A stretch of 64,000 nt of DNA from UMGS1933 sp045593405 (GTDB lineage Bacteria > Bacillota > Clostridia > TANB77 > CAG-508): the NCBI GenBank assembly GCA_045593405.1, contig JAZNWN010000021.1:13624-77623 (forward strand). The letters run 5' to 3'. Made by a program: the position numbers and the translations under genes. Below, one piece after another: positions 35,865 to 44,313 of the stretch; position 1 is the stretch's first letter; each line of letters starts with the position of its first letter. The notes beneath the pieces are model-generated. The model did not search any database. It saw only the letters and a list, made by a program, of their open reading frames with translations, and was not told the origin of the DNA.

Positions 35865-36515
35865 ATGTTTCTAGACTGTTTATTACTAGCTATTCCTATT
35901 AGTTTAGATTGTATTGGTATTGGTATGACTTATGGTATAAAAAATACCTATATTACACCACTTGCAAAATTTATTATTTTTTCTATATTTTTCATAGTTA
36001 CTTCTATTGCTGTTAGTATTGGTACATTAATTATTGAAATTTTCTCACTCGAAATTGCAAATATTGTAGGAGTTGTTTTATTAGTTTTAATGGGATTATG
36101 GATTATTTACCAGTCTTTTCGCCCTAAAAAAAAAGATTTAGAATTAAATAAAATAGAAAAAACAAAAACTAGAATTCATAAATTTATTATAAAACCTTTA
36201 GGTCTTACAATTCAGATTATAAAAAATCCTACTAGCTCAGATTTAGATCATTCAAAACATCTTGATGCAAAAGAAGCTTTATACCTAGGTTCAGCTATTT
36301 CTATAGATGCTTTTTGTGCTGGAGTTGGATGTAGTGCTATTGGAATAACCTCATTCCTCTTTCCATTGTTTATATCTATATTTCATATAATATTTTTAAG
36401 CTTTGGATCTTTTATAGGTGAGAATCTATCCTCACGTACTAAAATCCCAGATAATATCTGGTCGATTATTTCTGGTATTTTGTTAATAACTATAGGAATT
36501 TCAAAATTGTTTTAA
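35865..36515 (+). CDS. ytaF: YtaF-type sporulation membrane protein (MntP-like)
   Basis: ATG 35865 follows GAGGTG. The 216-aa protein has six hydrophobic segments in two related halves, each with a polar acidic motif: PISLDCIGIGMTYGI and AISIDAFCAGVGCSAIG. That internal duplication is the feature of MntP/YtaF proteins; a soluble loop with NPTSSDLDHSKHLDAKEALYLG fits YtaF. The role in sporulation is by annotation of the family. Confidence 0.8.
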   Translation: MFLDCLLLAIPISLDCIGIGMTYGIKNTYITPLAKFIIFSIFFIVTSIAVSIGTLIIEIFSLEIANIVGVVLLVLMGLWIIYQSFRPKKKDLELNKIEKTKTRIHKFIIKPLGLTIQIIKNPTSSDLDHSKHLDAKEALYLGSAISIDAFCAGVGCSAIGITSFLFPLFISIFHIIFLSFGSFIGENLSSRTKIPDNIWSIISGILLITIGISKLF

Positions 36516-36519
36516 AAAA

Positions 36520-36541
36520 GAAGGTTTGTATAAACCTTCTA
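36520..36541. terminator. Bidirectional terminator
   Basis: AGAAGGTTT-gtat-AAACCTTCT between ytaF and the convergent gene at 36539. Confidence 0.8.
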
Positions 36542-36919
36542 ATTTTCTTGGCCATAAATATTTTCAGATAAATTTTCTATTTGGTCTTTTCTATGTTGTT
36601 GTCTGTTTTGCATATTTCTTAGCCTATCTTCTGACATTTTTTCGTAATTTTCTTCCATATATATCTGTGCGCCCTTATAATTGTCTGCTAAGTTTTGTAC
36701 TTGTTCTATTTTACTAGCATTATTATTTAAAACTATTTTATTTTTTAGTTTGTCAATTTCCTCTTCTCTAATGTCTTGCTTATCTCTTGCTCTTTCTTTA
36801 CTTTCTTTGCTTCCTATATGTGAATATTGTTCTAAATGTCTTTGGCTTCTTGTGTGATTCTCCACCAGATTTACTAGGTTTTCTAGCTGTCTTTCTTTTT
36901 GTTCATTATTTTGTTCCAT
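36539..36919 (-). CDS. Hypothetical coiled-coil protein
   Basis: A 126-aa, highly charged, Gln/Asn/Glu-rich protein with no hydrophobic segment, predicted as long helices (KERQLENLVNLVENHTRS, KIEQVQNLADNYKGAQI). A repeated phrase (EQVQNLADNY, QLENLVNLVE) suggests two related halves. Such small proteins are often spore- or stress-associated in Clostridia, but I do not recognise this one. Confidence 0.55.
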   Translation of the reverse strand: MEQNNEQKERQLENLVNLVENHTRSQRHLEQYSHIGSKESKERARDKQDIREEEIDKLKNKIVLNNNASKIEQVQNLADNYKGAQIYMEENYEKMSEDRLRNMQNRQQHRKDQIENLSENIYGQEN

Positions 36920-36973
36920 AAAAAATCACTCCTTTTGTTAATATTATTAACTTTTAGAAGTGATTTATACAAA

Positions 36974-37561
36974 TTAAATTTTTTCAAATCTTCTATTAAC
37001 AGTGTTCCAATTTACAATGTTCCACCAAGCATTTACATAGTCTTTTCTTTTTGCCTCATATTGTAAAAAATATGAATGTTCCCACATGTCTAGCACCAAT
37101 ATGGGAATACATCCCCACAAAGTTAAATCTTGGTGTTTTTCACATTGTAATATTTCTAATTTTTTAAACCTTGGAACCCAAACCAGCAAATTCCATCCAG
37201 ATGCTTCTACAGCTATACTACTAGCTGAAAACTGAGCTTTAAATTTATCATAACTTGTAAAATCTTTTCTTATTTGTTCCATTAATTTTATACTCGGATT
37301 TGTAGGAATTGCAGGTCCCATGTTTCCAAAAAACAGTTCATGTAATATAACACCTGAGCCATAAAAACTTAAATCTCTTTCTAAGCATTTTATATTCTCA
37401 AAATTATTACTCTTTCTTGCTTGTTCTAACTTTTCCTCTGTTTTATTTGTATTATCTACATACCCCGCATATAGTGTTTCATAATGTATTATTAAGGTTT
37501 CCCTGCTATAGTATGGCTCCAATGCATCTAATGAATATGGCAGACTAATTTTATTTATCAT
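36974..37561 (-). CDS. Fe/Mn superoxide dismutase family protein
   Basis: A 195-aa protein with the four metal ligands in place: His26 (LIIHYETLYAGYV), His in VILHELFFGNM, and Asp and His in VLDMWEHSYFLQY. Tyr34 of the substrate gate is present, but residue 30, normally His in KHH, is Leu. Trp-rich segment AWWNIVNWNTV closes the fold. It probably detoxifies superoxide in an anaerobe exposed to air, or is a divergent member with altered activity. Confidence 0.8.
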   Translation of the reverse strand: MINKISLPYSLDALEPYYSRETLIIHYETLYAGYVDNTNKTEEKLEQARKSNNFENIKCLERDLSFYGSGVILHELFFGNMGPAIPTNPSIKLMEQIRKDFTSYDKFKAQFSASSIAVEASGWNLLVWVPRFKKLEILQCEKHQDLTLWGCIPILVLDMWEHSYFLQYEAKRKDYVNAWWNIVNWNTVNRRFEKI

Positions 37562-37691
37562 AGTTTTCCTCCTATGATATTTTATTTATAATATATTATT
37601 AATATTCGTAATTTAAAATTTATATAAATTTTTCAAATAATCTCTTGAATTCCTTTAATTTTTATGTTATTATATTTAAGTATTTGTTTTT

Positions 37692-37767
37692 CGGGGTGTG
37701 GCTCAGTTGGTAGAGCGCGTGGTTTGGGACCATGAGGTCGCACGTTCGATCCGTGTCACCCCGACCA
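37692..37767 (+). tRNA. tRNA-Pro (TGG)
   Basis: CGGGGTG acceptor pairs with CACCCCG; the anticodon loop TTTGGGA gives UGG; GTTCGATCC is the T arm; CCA is encoded. A 17-bp piece of its 3' end recurs at 43567-43583. Confidence 0.93.
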
Positions 37768-37966
37768 AATCATATAGTATTTTAAAATATTTACAAAGTA
37801 TTCGAAAGTACATAAAACCTACTATTTCAATGGTTTTATGTCTTTTTTATTTTTTAAAGTATTCTAGAAATATGTAAAAAATACATAAAAATATTCTGCT
37901 ATTGCATTAGTTATTGCATTAGTTTTTTGCCGAAAAATTGTCAAAAAAGTACTTATATTTTACTAA

Positions 37967-38001
37967 AAAAGAACAAAGGATTCGTGCCTTTGTTCTTTCC
38001 C
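37967..38001 (-). terminator. Terminator after 38011 gene
   Basis: AAAGAACAAAGG...CCTTTGTTCTTT hairpin beyond the stop of the gene ending at 38011. Confidence 0.75.
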
Positions 38002-38010
38002 TTTTTTATA

Positions 38011-38466
38011 TTAATTTCTTTTAAATAAATTTTTTATTTTATCAAATAACCTTTGAATAAATTTCTTTTCTTTATATTCAACTATTGCTGTTTCTGTTAA
38101 AATATTTTCTTGTACATTTTTTTCAAAATCATTTCTTTTCTTAAATATATTATCTGGATTATATTTCTTTCTTAATTCATCTTCAAAAATCCTCTTATCA
38201 TATTGTTCTTTTGCTATTATTCTTTCTCTTTCTATATCTGTAGCCCAATAATCTCTATAAATTATTGCCAATAAAGCTTTCGTTTCCTGCAATACATTTT
38301 GCTCTTCAAAAACCACATTTTCCTTTAATCTGTATTCATAACTATTATCCATATTATTCTTTATTGTTCTTATTATGTCTTGTGGTATTTTTTCAAAATC
38401 TTCTTTTGATATATTCTTCAATATTTCATATACTTCTCTATATGCCTTTGGATAAACGTCCTCCAT
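38011..38466 (-). CDS. Hypothetical protein near amidoligase-like gene
   Basis: A 151-aa basic, helical protein: YREVYEILKNISKEDFEKIPQDI, EQNVLQETKALLAIIYRDYW and a Lys-rich end, KKFIQRLFDKIKNLFKRN. The IIRTIKN and AIIYRDYWATD elements occur in Clostridia proteins near element-borne genes. No catalytic motif. It is the last gene of a run that begins with the amidoligase-like gene. Confidence 0.55.
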   Translation of the reverse strand: MEDVYPKAYREVYEILKNISKEDFEKIPQDIIRTIKNNMDNSYEYRLKENVVFEEQNVLQETKALLAIIYRDYWATDIERERIIAKEQYDKRIFEDELRKKYNPDNIFKKRNDFEKNVQENILTETAIVEYKEKKFIQRLFDKIKNLFKRN

Positions 38467-38489
38467 ATAAAATCTACCCCTTCTTTTGT

Positions 38490-38897
38490 TTACCTATTAA
38501 TATGTTTATCTAATAATTCTTCCGCAAAATTATTTACTATTATATAGTTTTCTTTTATTTTTGTTTTATCTATTTGACCTGTAAAAACATTTGAATCAAT
38601 ACTCTCTAATAGCATTATTTTATTTGTTAAGAGCAATGACAATATGTATGTTTTTTCATCGTATATAATAAACCTATTTTTCACACTTATTTTCTTTTTA
38701 TTGTCTTTCCCTTCTATTTTCATTATTTGAAATTTCGTACCTTTGCATTTTATTTGAGCATTAATTTCCATTTGTTCTAGTTGTTGTTGTTTTGATTGCA
38801 TATAATAATTAGGACCCAATAAAAATTTTACTATTTCTTCCTCTTCCGAAAATTGATAGTTTTTTTTATTTTCTATTACAATTAGCTTTTTTAACAT
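38490..38897 (-). CDS. Hypothetical protein downstream of amidoligase-like gene
   Basis: ATG 38897 follows AGTGAGG. The 135-aa product is mixed alpha/beta (LKKLIVIENKKNYQFSEEEEIVKFLLG, KNRFIIYDEKTYILSLLLTNKIMLLES, IVNNFAEELLDKHINR) with no motif I recognise. Its ribosome binding site lies 20 bases beyond the recoded end of the amidoligase-like gene, and with the 38011 gene it forms a probable three-gene operon. Confidence 0.55.
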   Translation of the reverse strand: MLKKLIVIENKKNYQFSEEEEIVKFLLGPNYYMQSKQQQLEQMEINAQIKCKGTKFQIMKIEGKDNKKKISVKNRFIIYDEKTYILSLLLTNKIMLLESIDSNVFTGQIDKTKIKENYIIVNNFAEELLDKHINR

Positions 38898-38919
38898 ATT
38901 TATCCTCACTTTTTAAAAA

Positions 38920-40646
38920 TTAATCTCTTCTCATTTGTTCATTTTGTATAACATTTTGTCTGTCACTTTCTAACCTTGTTTCAGCATTTCCGCATTTCTA
39001 CTCCATTCACCGCTTCAGTACCGTGCAAATGCTTTTTTCCCTATTTGCTTTATTTTTATAGGTTTTGATGTTATATTTCCTTTTAAACTTTCTTCTACCT
39101 CTGGATGTTCTAATAATATTTTTTTATTAACAGCATATCTTTTTTCATATATTTGTTTTTTATCAGGAGCAACTGCTAAAGTTAATATACTATCTAATTT
39201 TTCTTCTTCTGGCGTTTCTGGATTATTTATTCTCTCGAACAATTCTATTTCCAATTGTTGTTCTGGTGTTCTTTTTTCTTCTGAAATCCTTTGTAATTGT
39301 GCTATTCTTTCTGCTGTATGAACAATTCCTCCAAACAAATTAATATTTTGTATCCATGTATCTGGATTTATTGTTCCATTTGCCAACCTAAATTCTATAG
39401 TGTTTTTTTCTGTTCCTATATTTAGTAGATTCAAACCAGAATATCTATTCCCCTGAACTGATTTCATCTGTTCTATAAATGTTTCTAGGTCATTCTCTCC
39501 TTCTAAATTTATTGTTCCTGTTTGCAATGCCTCTTCTATTTTTCTGGATAAAGGTGTTGCGTAAGTACTAGCCCCTTCTCTTCTAATTATTTCTCCTTCT
39601 GCATTACTTATTATATATAATACTTCCTCTAAATTCCCCCATAACTCTATTAGATTTGTATATGATTCTTTGCTAGTTAGATGGTCAGCTCCTATATGAA
39701 TATGTCCTCCGCATTGTTCTGAACTTTCAAGTCCCATCTCTCTCAAAATCGTACACATTATATATATGTTCCTTGTGTCATTATCTTGTGAACTTAATAT
39801 TGGAGATACTACTTCTGTCCCATTATTCAATGTACCATCTGTTTTAGCTTCCCATTTATCAAATAATTTCCCTCGTATTTCTCTGCCCTCTGCTTCTATT
39901 TCTACCCCTATTGTCATTCCTTCTGGCAAAGAAATCATTTCTTTTGTTCCTGCACATAATTTCTGTAATATATATTGTTTTATAAATTCAGAGCTTAACA
40001 CTCCAGTTTCAGGATTTTGAGTTCCCTCTTCAATCATTTCTTTTACTATATTTTTTACACTTTCTTGCCCTATTAATTCATCTAATTGTTCAACTGAAAC
40101 ATTTCCATTCTTTATCCACTTTTTTGATAATTGATTTCTTTGTACTTCTGGAATAGTTTCTAGCCACTCTTTAGAAATATTTTCTATGCTTTGATTATAA
40201 ATAAATTCTAGTCTATCATTTTCATTTATTTGTGCTAGGATTTGTGGTGTTATCAAATTTCTATCTACATTCCTTAAAATATCTAACTGTTGTTCAGTAT
40301 CAATCCATTTAAAAATTTCAGGCTTACTCATCATTTCAATATTTTTTAAAGTCATAAATATTTCATTCATTTTCTCTCTACTGCCATGGCTCAAAGTGGT
40401 GTATATTGAAGAACAATCTCTTAATAAAAATTCTCTATTTTTTTGCGAAAAATCTATAATAGCTTCTTCTAAAGCCATAGGTAATTTACGATTCATAGCA
40501 AAAGAACATTGAATAATAAAATTTCTTTTATCACTAGCTTTTTCAAAAGCTTTTAAAATTGCTCTTTCATCTACTTTCCCATATCGTTTAATATTTTCTA
40601 ATATTCTTTTTTCTCTTTTTTGATTCAGTTGTTCAAAAAAATTCAT
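38920..40646 (-). CDS. Amidoligase-like protein with two successive CGG +1 shifts
   Basis: Frame one encodes 541 residues with an amidoligase-type (PF12224-like) domain around residues 240-460: GVEIEAEGREI, AKTDGTLNNGTEVVSP, CGGHIHIGADHL, and NTIEFRLANGT. Then GCA CGG TAC TGA. Skipping C gives GGT ACT GAA GCG GTG AAT GGA GTA GAA ATG, ten codons, and meets a second CGG AAA TGC TGA. Skipping C again gives GGA AAT GCT GAA and 23 codons to TAA at 38922. The recoded protein is 574 aa, ending in a charged tail of the EQMRRD type. Amidoligases join amino groups to Glu side chains; substrate unknown. The first 230 residues are helical repeats without a clear match. Confidence 0.75.
38990..38992 (-). 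other. Second CGG +1 recoding site in amidoligase-like gene
   Basis: Eleven codons after the first. The frame set by the first skip reads ATG CGG AAA TGC TGA; skipping C gives ATG GGA AAT GCT GAA ACA AGG and a further 20 codons ending in TAA, 20 bases before the next gene start site. Confidence 0.75.
39021..39023 (-). other. First CGG +1 recoding site in amidoligase-like gene
   Basis: Frame one GCA CGG TAC TGA; after skipping C, GCA GGT ACT GAA GCG GTG. CGG is codon 542. The short frame-one ending would be only two residues after Ala541. Confidence 0.75.
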
Positions 40647-40755
40647 ACTTATCTTCTTTCTTTAAAATATAATATATTTCATGAATTTTGTACATTTTAT
40701 AAATCCATTTATTAGATTTATATTTTCTTTTGTTTTAGTTTGTTATACCTTAAAA

Positions 40756-41267
40756 TTATCTTATCTTTCTTCTGTTTATTATTTCTGATATCAATAAATC
40801 TTTTTTATATTCCTTAATTGCAATTTCTATAAGATTTTTATTAGCACCTGAAACTGGCAAACTATATTTATGTATTTTATTATTTTCCATATAAAAGAAT
40901 ACAATAACACTCCCATACTTAGATATTACTTTATTAACCTTATTTAAATTTTCCATTAATATTTTTTTCTCTTTATTTTTTCTGAAAATTTCAATATAAT
41001 TGGGATTAACTTTTAACACTAATTCTGATTTTCTCTTTTCATTACTCAAACTTATTAATCCTGCTATAACAAACAATGAAGCGGGTATTCCTACCCAAAA
41101 CATCATAAAATAATATGTTTCTTTTACCATATAATCTAAACCAAAAACAGTGAAGCCAAATAATAAAACAACCGCAACTATAGCTGCTGCAAAAAACAAT
41201 ATTTAGCTTGTCCTTTTTGTGGTACATCTGTCCATATCTCTATCTCATTTTCTTTTCTAATTAGCAT
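40756..41267 (-). CDS. Membrane protein with a -1 frame change at a T6 run
   Basis: ATG 41267 after AGGGG starts LIRKENEIEIWTDVPQKGQAKY, then TGT TTT TTG and soon a TAG. A -1 slip at T TTT TTG continues as FAAAIVAVVLLFGFTVFGLDYM, two transmembrane helices and a soluble C-terminal region of about 100 residues (KVNPNYIEIFRKNKEKKILM, IVFFYMENNKIHKYSLPVSG). The heptamer is in the correct X XXY YYZ register for -1 slippage, but a one-base deletion in the T6 run explains it equally well. Function unknown. Confidence 0.5.
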
Positions 41268-41285
41268 GTATTTTCCCCTATTCTT

Positions 41286-42119
41286 TTAAACTCTTAATAA
41301 ATCCTTAGGAATTAAATCATAATCAAACATAACTAAAGAATGATTATCCCAAATAAGTTCTTTATCTAAAATATTTCCTGTTTTTTTATCAGTAACTTGT
41401 CTATAGATTTTAGAAACTCTATAATATTTATCTCCTTCTTTTTGAAAGTGATGGTCTTCTTCAACTAATTCGTAACTATATGGAAATTCCTTTTCACTTC
41501 TTAATTCTCCATATAATTTACCCTTTTCGCACCATAAAAGTAATTGAACATCTTTTTCTGTATTATTTTTAAATCTATAATCAACATAATTATAGCTAAC
41601 CGATGTTCCAGAACTAAAAGGAACTCTTTTTCCCTCATCTGGAGCTAAAGCATCTGAATGTTTATGAAGTTCAACAATTTCCAAAGGACTATGTAAAATT
41701 AATAAATTTATAGTATTAGCCAAATTGCATAATCCACCACCAACTCCAGGTTTCAATCCTTTTTTTGATATTACTCTTCCTGCTTTATACCCTTTTCTTC
41801 TTGATGCATGTCCCACCGTTTTCCAAAACGAAAATACTTCTCCTGGATGTATTACCATTCCATTAATTTTATTAGATGCTATTTTTAAATTAACACCTTT
41901 ATTTTCTTGAAGCGTAATATCAATACCTTTCCCTTTTTTTATTATATTTGAGCTATGTTCATAAACAACATTGGTTAATTTATCTTTTTTTATTTCTTTA
42001 GCAAATTTTTCTTTACTAAAAAAATCTTTTAATAATCTTTTTATAATTTCTTTTTGTTTAGAAATAGCATAACAAAAAGGATTAATTTCATAAAAACTTT
42101 TCTTTTTTTTCACTGACAT
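41286..42119 (-). CDS. VanW-family protein
   Basis: A 277-aa protein with the VanW core: GMVIHPGEVFSFWKTVG, KGLKPGVGGGLCNLANTINLLILHSPLEIVELHKHS, and GTSVSYNYVDYRFKNN. VanW was named in vanB-type gene clusters but is common in Firmicutes with unknown function, probably at the envelope. No vanA/H/X genes are present, so no resistance is implied. It overlaps the YqeG-like gene by 10 bases. Confidence 0.8.
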   Translation of the reverse strand: MSVKKKKSFYEINPFCYAISKQKEIIKRLLKDFFSKEKFAKEIKKDKLTNVVYEHSSNIIKKGKGIDITLQENKGVNLKIASNKINGMVIHPGEVFSFWKTVGHASRRKGYKAGRVISKKGLKPGVGGGLCNLANTINLLILHSPLEIVELHKHSDALAPDEGKRVPFSSGTSVSYNYVDYRFKNNTEKDVQLLLWCEKGKLYGELRSEKEFPYSYELVEEDHHFQKEGDKYYRVSKIYRQVTDKKTGNILDKELIWDNHSLVMFDYDLIPKDLLRV

Positions 42120-42661
42120 TTATAGTTGCCTCCTCTTAAACAAATATCACCTAATCTGTGCTGAAATTTTTTACTTTTCTTATATAACTTAAGAATTGTA
42201 TTTTCTAACTTTCTTCTTTTCCCTATATTGGTTTCTTCTTTAAGTCGTATGTATTTTACCATTACATTAGCAATTCCACATCTATTTGCGCCCAATATAT
42301 CTGTAAATATTTGGTCACCTATAAATAATACTTTTTCTTTACTTATATTCATCATCTCTACAGCCTTTAAATAATTAGCTGTCTTTGGTTTTTCAGCATC
42401 ACTTATATATAATGTATCAATTTTTTTTATAAATCTTTTTATTCTTTCTTCATTATTGTTTGATAACAATAATGTTTTAAATCCTATATTTTGAATTGTT
42501 TGGAATAAACTATCTATTTCTGGAGTTGAGTCATCTCCATGATGTACCAATGTATTGTCTATATCAAATATTAGCCCTCTATATCCCCTCTTATATAATT
42601 TACTATAATCTATTGAAAAAACACTTTCAACATATTCATAAGGATAAAACAATTTAAACAT
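42110..42661 (-). CDS. YqeG-family HAD phosphatase
   Basis: A 183-aa HAD-IIIA protein: FDIDNTLVHHGDD (nucleophile Asp in D-I-D-N-T), KTLLLSNNNEERI, EKPKTANYLKAV with Lys, and FIGDQIFTDILGANRCGI with the final acidic pair. Length and motifs match YqeG, which in Bacillus lies with ribosome-assembly genes. The substrate is unknown. Coupled to the VanW-like gene. Confidence 0.85.
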   Translation of the reverse strand: MFKLFYPYEYVESVFSIDYSKLYKRGYRGLIFDIDNTLVHHGDDSTPEIDSLFQTIQNIGFKTLLLSNNNEERIKRFIKKIDTLYISDAEKPKTANYLKAVEMMNISKEKVLFIGDQIFTDILGANRCGIANVMVKYIRLKEETNIGKRRKLENTILKLYKKSKKFQHRLGDICLRGGNYKCQ

Positions 42662-42670
42662 TTTGTCCTC

Positions 42671-43369
42671 CTATTCTGCAATGCCACATAGATTAGTTTT
42701 TTTATCAACTACATAGTCGCATACTTTATTGATTTGTTCTTCAAAACTTCCACCAAATTTATTTTCAAAAAATGCTCCTCCAATAGTAAAAGCCCATGAA
42801 GATACATCCTTTATTTCATCAAGCCTATCAAAACTATTTATATTACCCGCTATACACACTGGTGCATTTACCTGTGATACAAAATTCTTATTAAGCTCTA
42901 AAGCATCACCTGTATATCTGTAACCTAATAAATCAAATCCAAAAACACCTTTTTCAAGATACTCATTAGCTTCAGCAATCATTGCTTCAATATTTCCATT
43001 GAGAACAGATGGACGTCCTTCAACATTTCCCACAAATGGCATATATTTTAAATTATTTTTTTTGCAAAACTCATTAACAGAATCAAAAAAAATTGTTCCC
43101 ATAAGAATATCGCAACCACACTCCACAGCCATTTTAGCACCTTGCAAACACTCTTCTTCTGTATATGCAACAACTTCAAGTACTGTTGTTTTTCCACATC
43201 TTTTCATATATGCAAACAATTCTTTCATTTTCTCAAGAGGGAGAGCCTTTTCCTTAAATCCCCAAATCTTTGCTTTAGAATTCTTACATTCTTCAAAAAT
43301 TTCATATGCATTATCTACTGTTTGATCTTTGTGAGTTAACATTACAATTAATTGCAAAGTATTATCCAT
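42671..43369 (-). CDS. TIM-barrel protein of unknown function (HisA-like fold)
   Basis: ATG 43369 follows GGAGGA. The 232-aa protein has TIM-barrel traits: strand-ending acidic residues in FGFDLLGYRYTGDA, the standard phosphate-binding strands VCIAGNINSFDRLDEI and AFTIGGAFF near the C-terminus, as in HisA/HisF-like enzymes. MLTHKDQTVDNAYEIFEECK opens the barrel. The family occurs in Clostridia without an assigned reaction. It follows YqeG-like only as a neighbour (10 bases apart), so a shared transcript is likely. Confidence 0.65.
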   Translation of the reverse strand: MDNTLQLIVMLTHKDQTVDNAYEIFEECKNSKAKIWGFKEKALPLEKMKELFAYMKRCGKTTVLEVVAYTEEECLQGAKMAVECGCDILMGTIFFDSVNEFCKKNNLKYMPFVGNVEGRPSVLNGNIEAMIAEANEYLEKGVFGFDLLGYRYTGDALELNKNFVSQVNAPVCIAGNINSFDRLDEIKDVSSWAFTIGGAFFENKFGGSFEEQINKVCDYVVDKKTNLCGIAE

Positions 43370-43566
43370 AACAAATCCTCCATATGCATTATACTCCAAA
43401 AAACGACAATTAGCAATATGTCTAATTTGCATTTTTAGTAAATTCTAATTTGCATTTTTAGTAAATTCTGTTTTCCTATTGCATTAGTTTTGCATTAATT
43501 TTACAATTTTTTATCTTTTTGAGCCTTCAAACCCTTGATAATACTGTATTTAAAAAATCCGTCCAT
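43370..43566. other. Intergenic region with short A/T repeats
   Basis: No gene seen. A 20-base unit, TTTGCATTTTTAGTAAATTC, is repeated at about 43426 and 43450, and CTATTGCATTAGTT at about 43477 also occurs at 37899, just after tRNA-Pro. Confidence 0.5.
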
Positions 43567-43583
43567 GTGTCACCCCGACCAAA
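43567..43583 (+). repeat. tRNA-Pro 3'-end remnant
   Basis: GTGTCACCCCGACCAAA is identical to 37753-37769. The preceding ATCCGTCCAT resembles the tRNA ATCCGT. It suggests a past integration or duplication at tRNA-Pro spanning 37.8-43.6 kb. Confidence 0.6.
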
Positions 43584-43610
43584 AAAAGAGACTTTCACAG
43601 TCTCTTTTTT
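43584..43610 (-). terminator. Terminator
   Basis: AAAAGAGACT-ttcac-AGTCTCTTTT with T-run, directly after the stop of the 43609 gene. Confidence 0.8.
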
Positions 43611-44130
43611 ATTTTTTGTTTCTAACTATTGAACCTACTGCACTTCCAGCTATAATTCCTATAGTTGTTCCCCATATTAAATCATCAATAATAATTCCTA
43701 CAGTTATGCCTAAAAACAAACATAGTCCTCCTAATGTTATGTTAAATTTGCCTATTTTAACCATTTTAGGAATAATTTCCTTATCATTCCATTCAATTTT
43801 ATCATAATCTTCAAAAGTTACTAATTCTGTAAATTCTTCATAAATATTTTTTTCAAGCTCTTGCTCTATTTCTTCACTTATTTCATCTACAGATACTTTT
43901 TCTATAAATCTTAATAATCTATTTTTTTCTTCCTTTATTGATTCAAATAAATAGATTGATTTTAGCTTTTTGTTCTTTTTTAATGCATAAATAATCCCTT
44001 TACCTTCTATTACTCTTTTTATATTTTCTTTAATATTTGGAGACTTAAGCTCAATTTCTTCAAACAAATCAACATTTTTCAAATTATTTATACTACATAC
44101 TTTATATCCTTTAATAGTTCCAATTATCAT
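43609..44130 (-). CDS. Hypothetical protein with C-terminal glycine-zipper-like membrane segment
   Basis: A 173-aa protein: a soluble N-terminal half with KGYKVCSINNLKNVDLFEEIE and ESIKEEKNRLLRFIEKVSVDEIS, then a hydrophobic C-terminal part, ITLGGLCLFLGITVGIIIDDLIWGTTIGIIAGSAVGSI, with small-residue spacing. No family recognised. Possibly membrane-associated. Independent gene with its own terminator. Confidence 0.55.
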   Translation of the reverse strand: MIIGTIKGYKVCSINNLKNVDLFEEIELKSPNIKENIKRVIEGKGIIYALKKNKKLKSIYLFESIKEEKNRLLRFIEKVSVDEISEEIEQELEKNIYEEFTELVTFEDYDKIEWNDKEIIPKMVKIGKFNITLGGLCLFLGITVGIIIDDLIWGTTIGIIAGSAVGSIVRNKK

Positions 44131-44258
44131 TTTTTCATATCTCCTTTTTTTACTAACAAGTTAACTTTAACTAATAATATCATTTTTAAAATATTTTTTC
44201 AATACTTTTTTTATTCAAATAAAAAATTTTTATTAATTAAATTATATATATAAGTCAA

Positions 44259-44286
44259 ACCCTGGAGCTATACATAGCTCCAGGGT
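44259..44286 (-). terminator. Terminator after glgP
   Basis: ACCCTGGAGCT-atacat-AGCTCCAGGGT, 28 bases past the glgP stop. It is more GC-rich than other terminators in the window, in keeping with a foreign glgP unit. Confidence 0.8.
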
Positions 44287-44313
44287 CCTTCTTATGTCTA
44301 TTTATAAGTGTAT

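Noticed and set aside
41042..41227. 61-aa alternative frame at the start of the 41-kb membrane protein
   Set aside because: It crosses the T6 run in a third frame with a Cys/Trp-rich nonsense sequence; the -1 continuation is a far better membrane protein.
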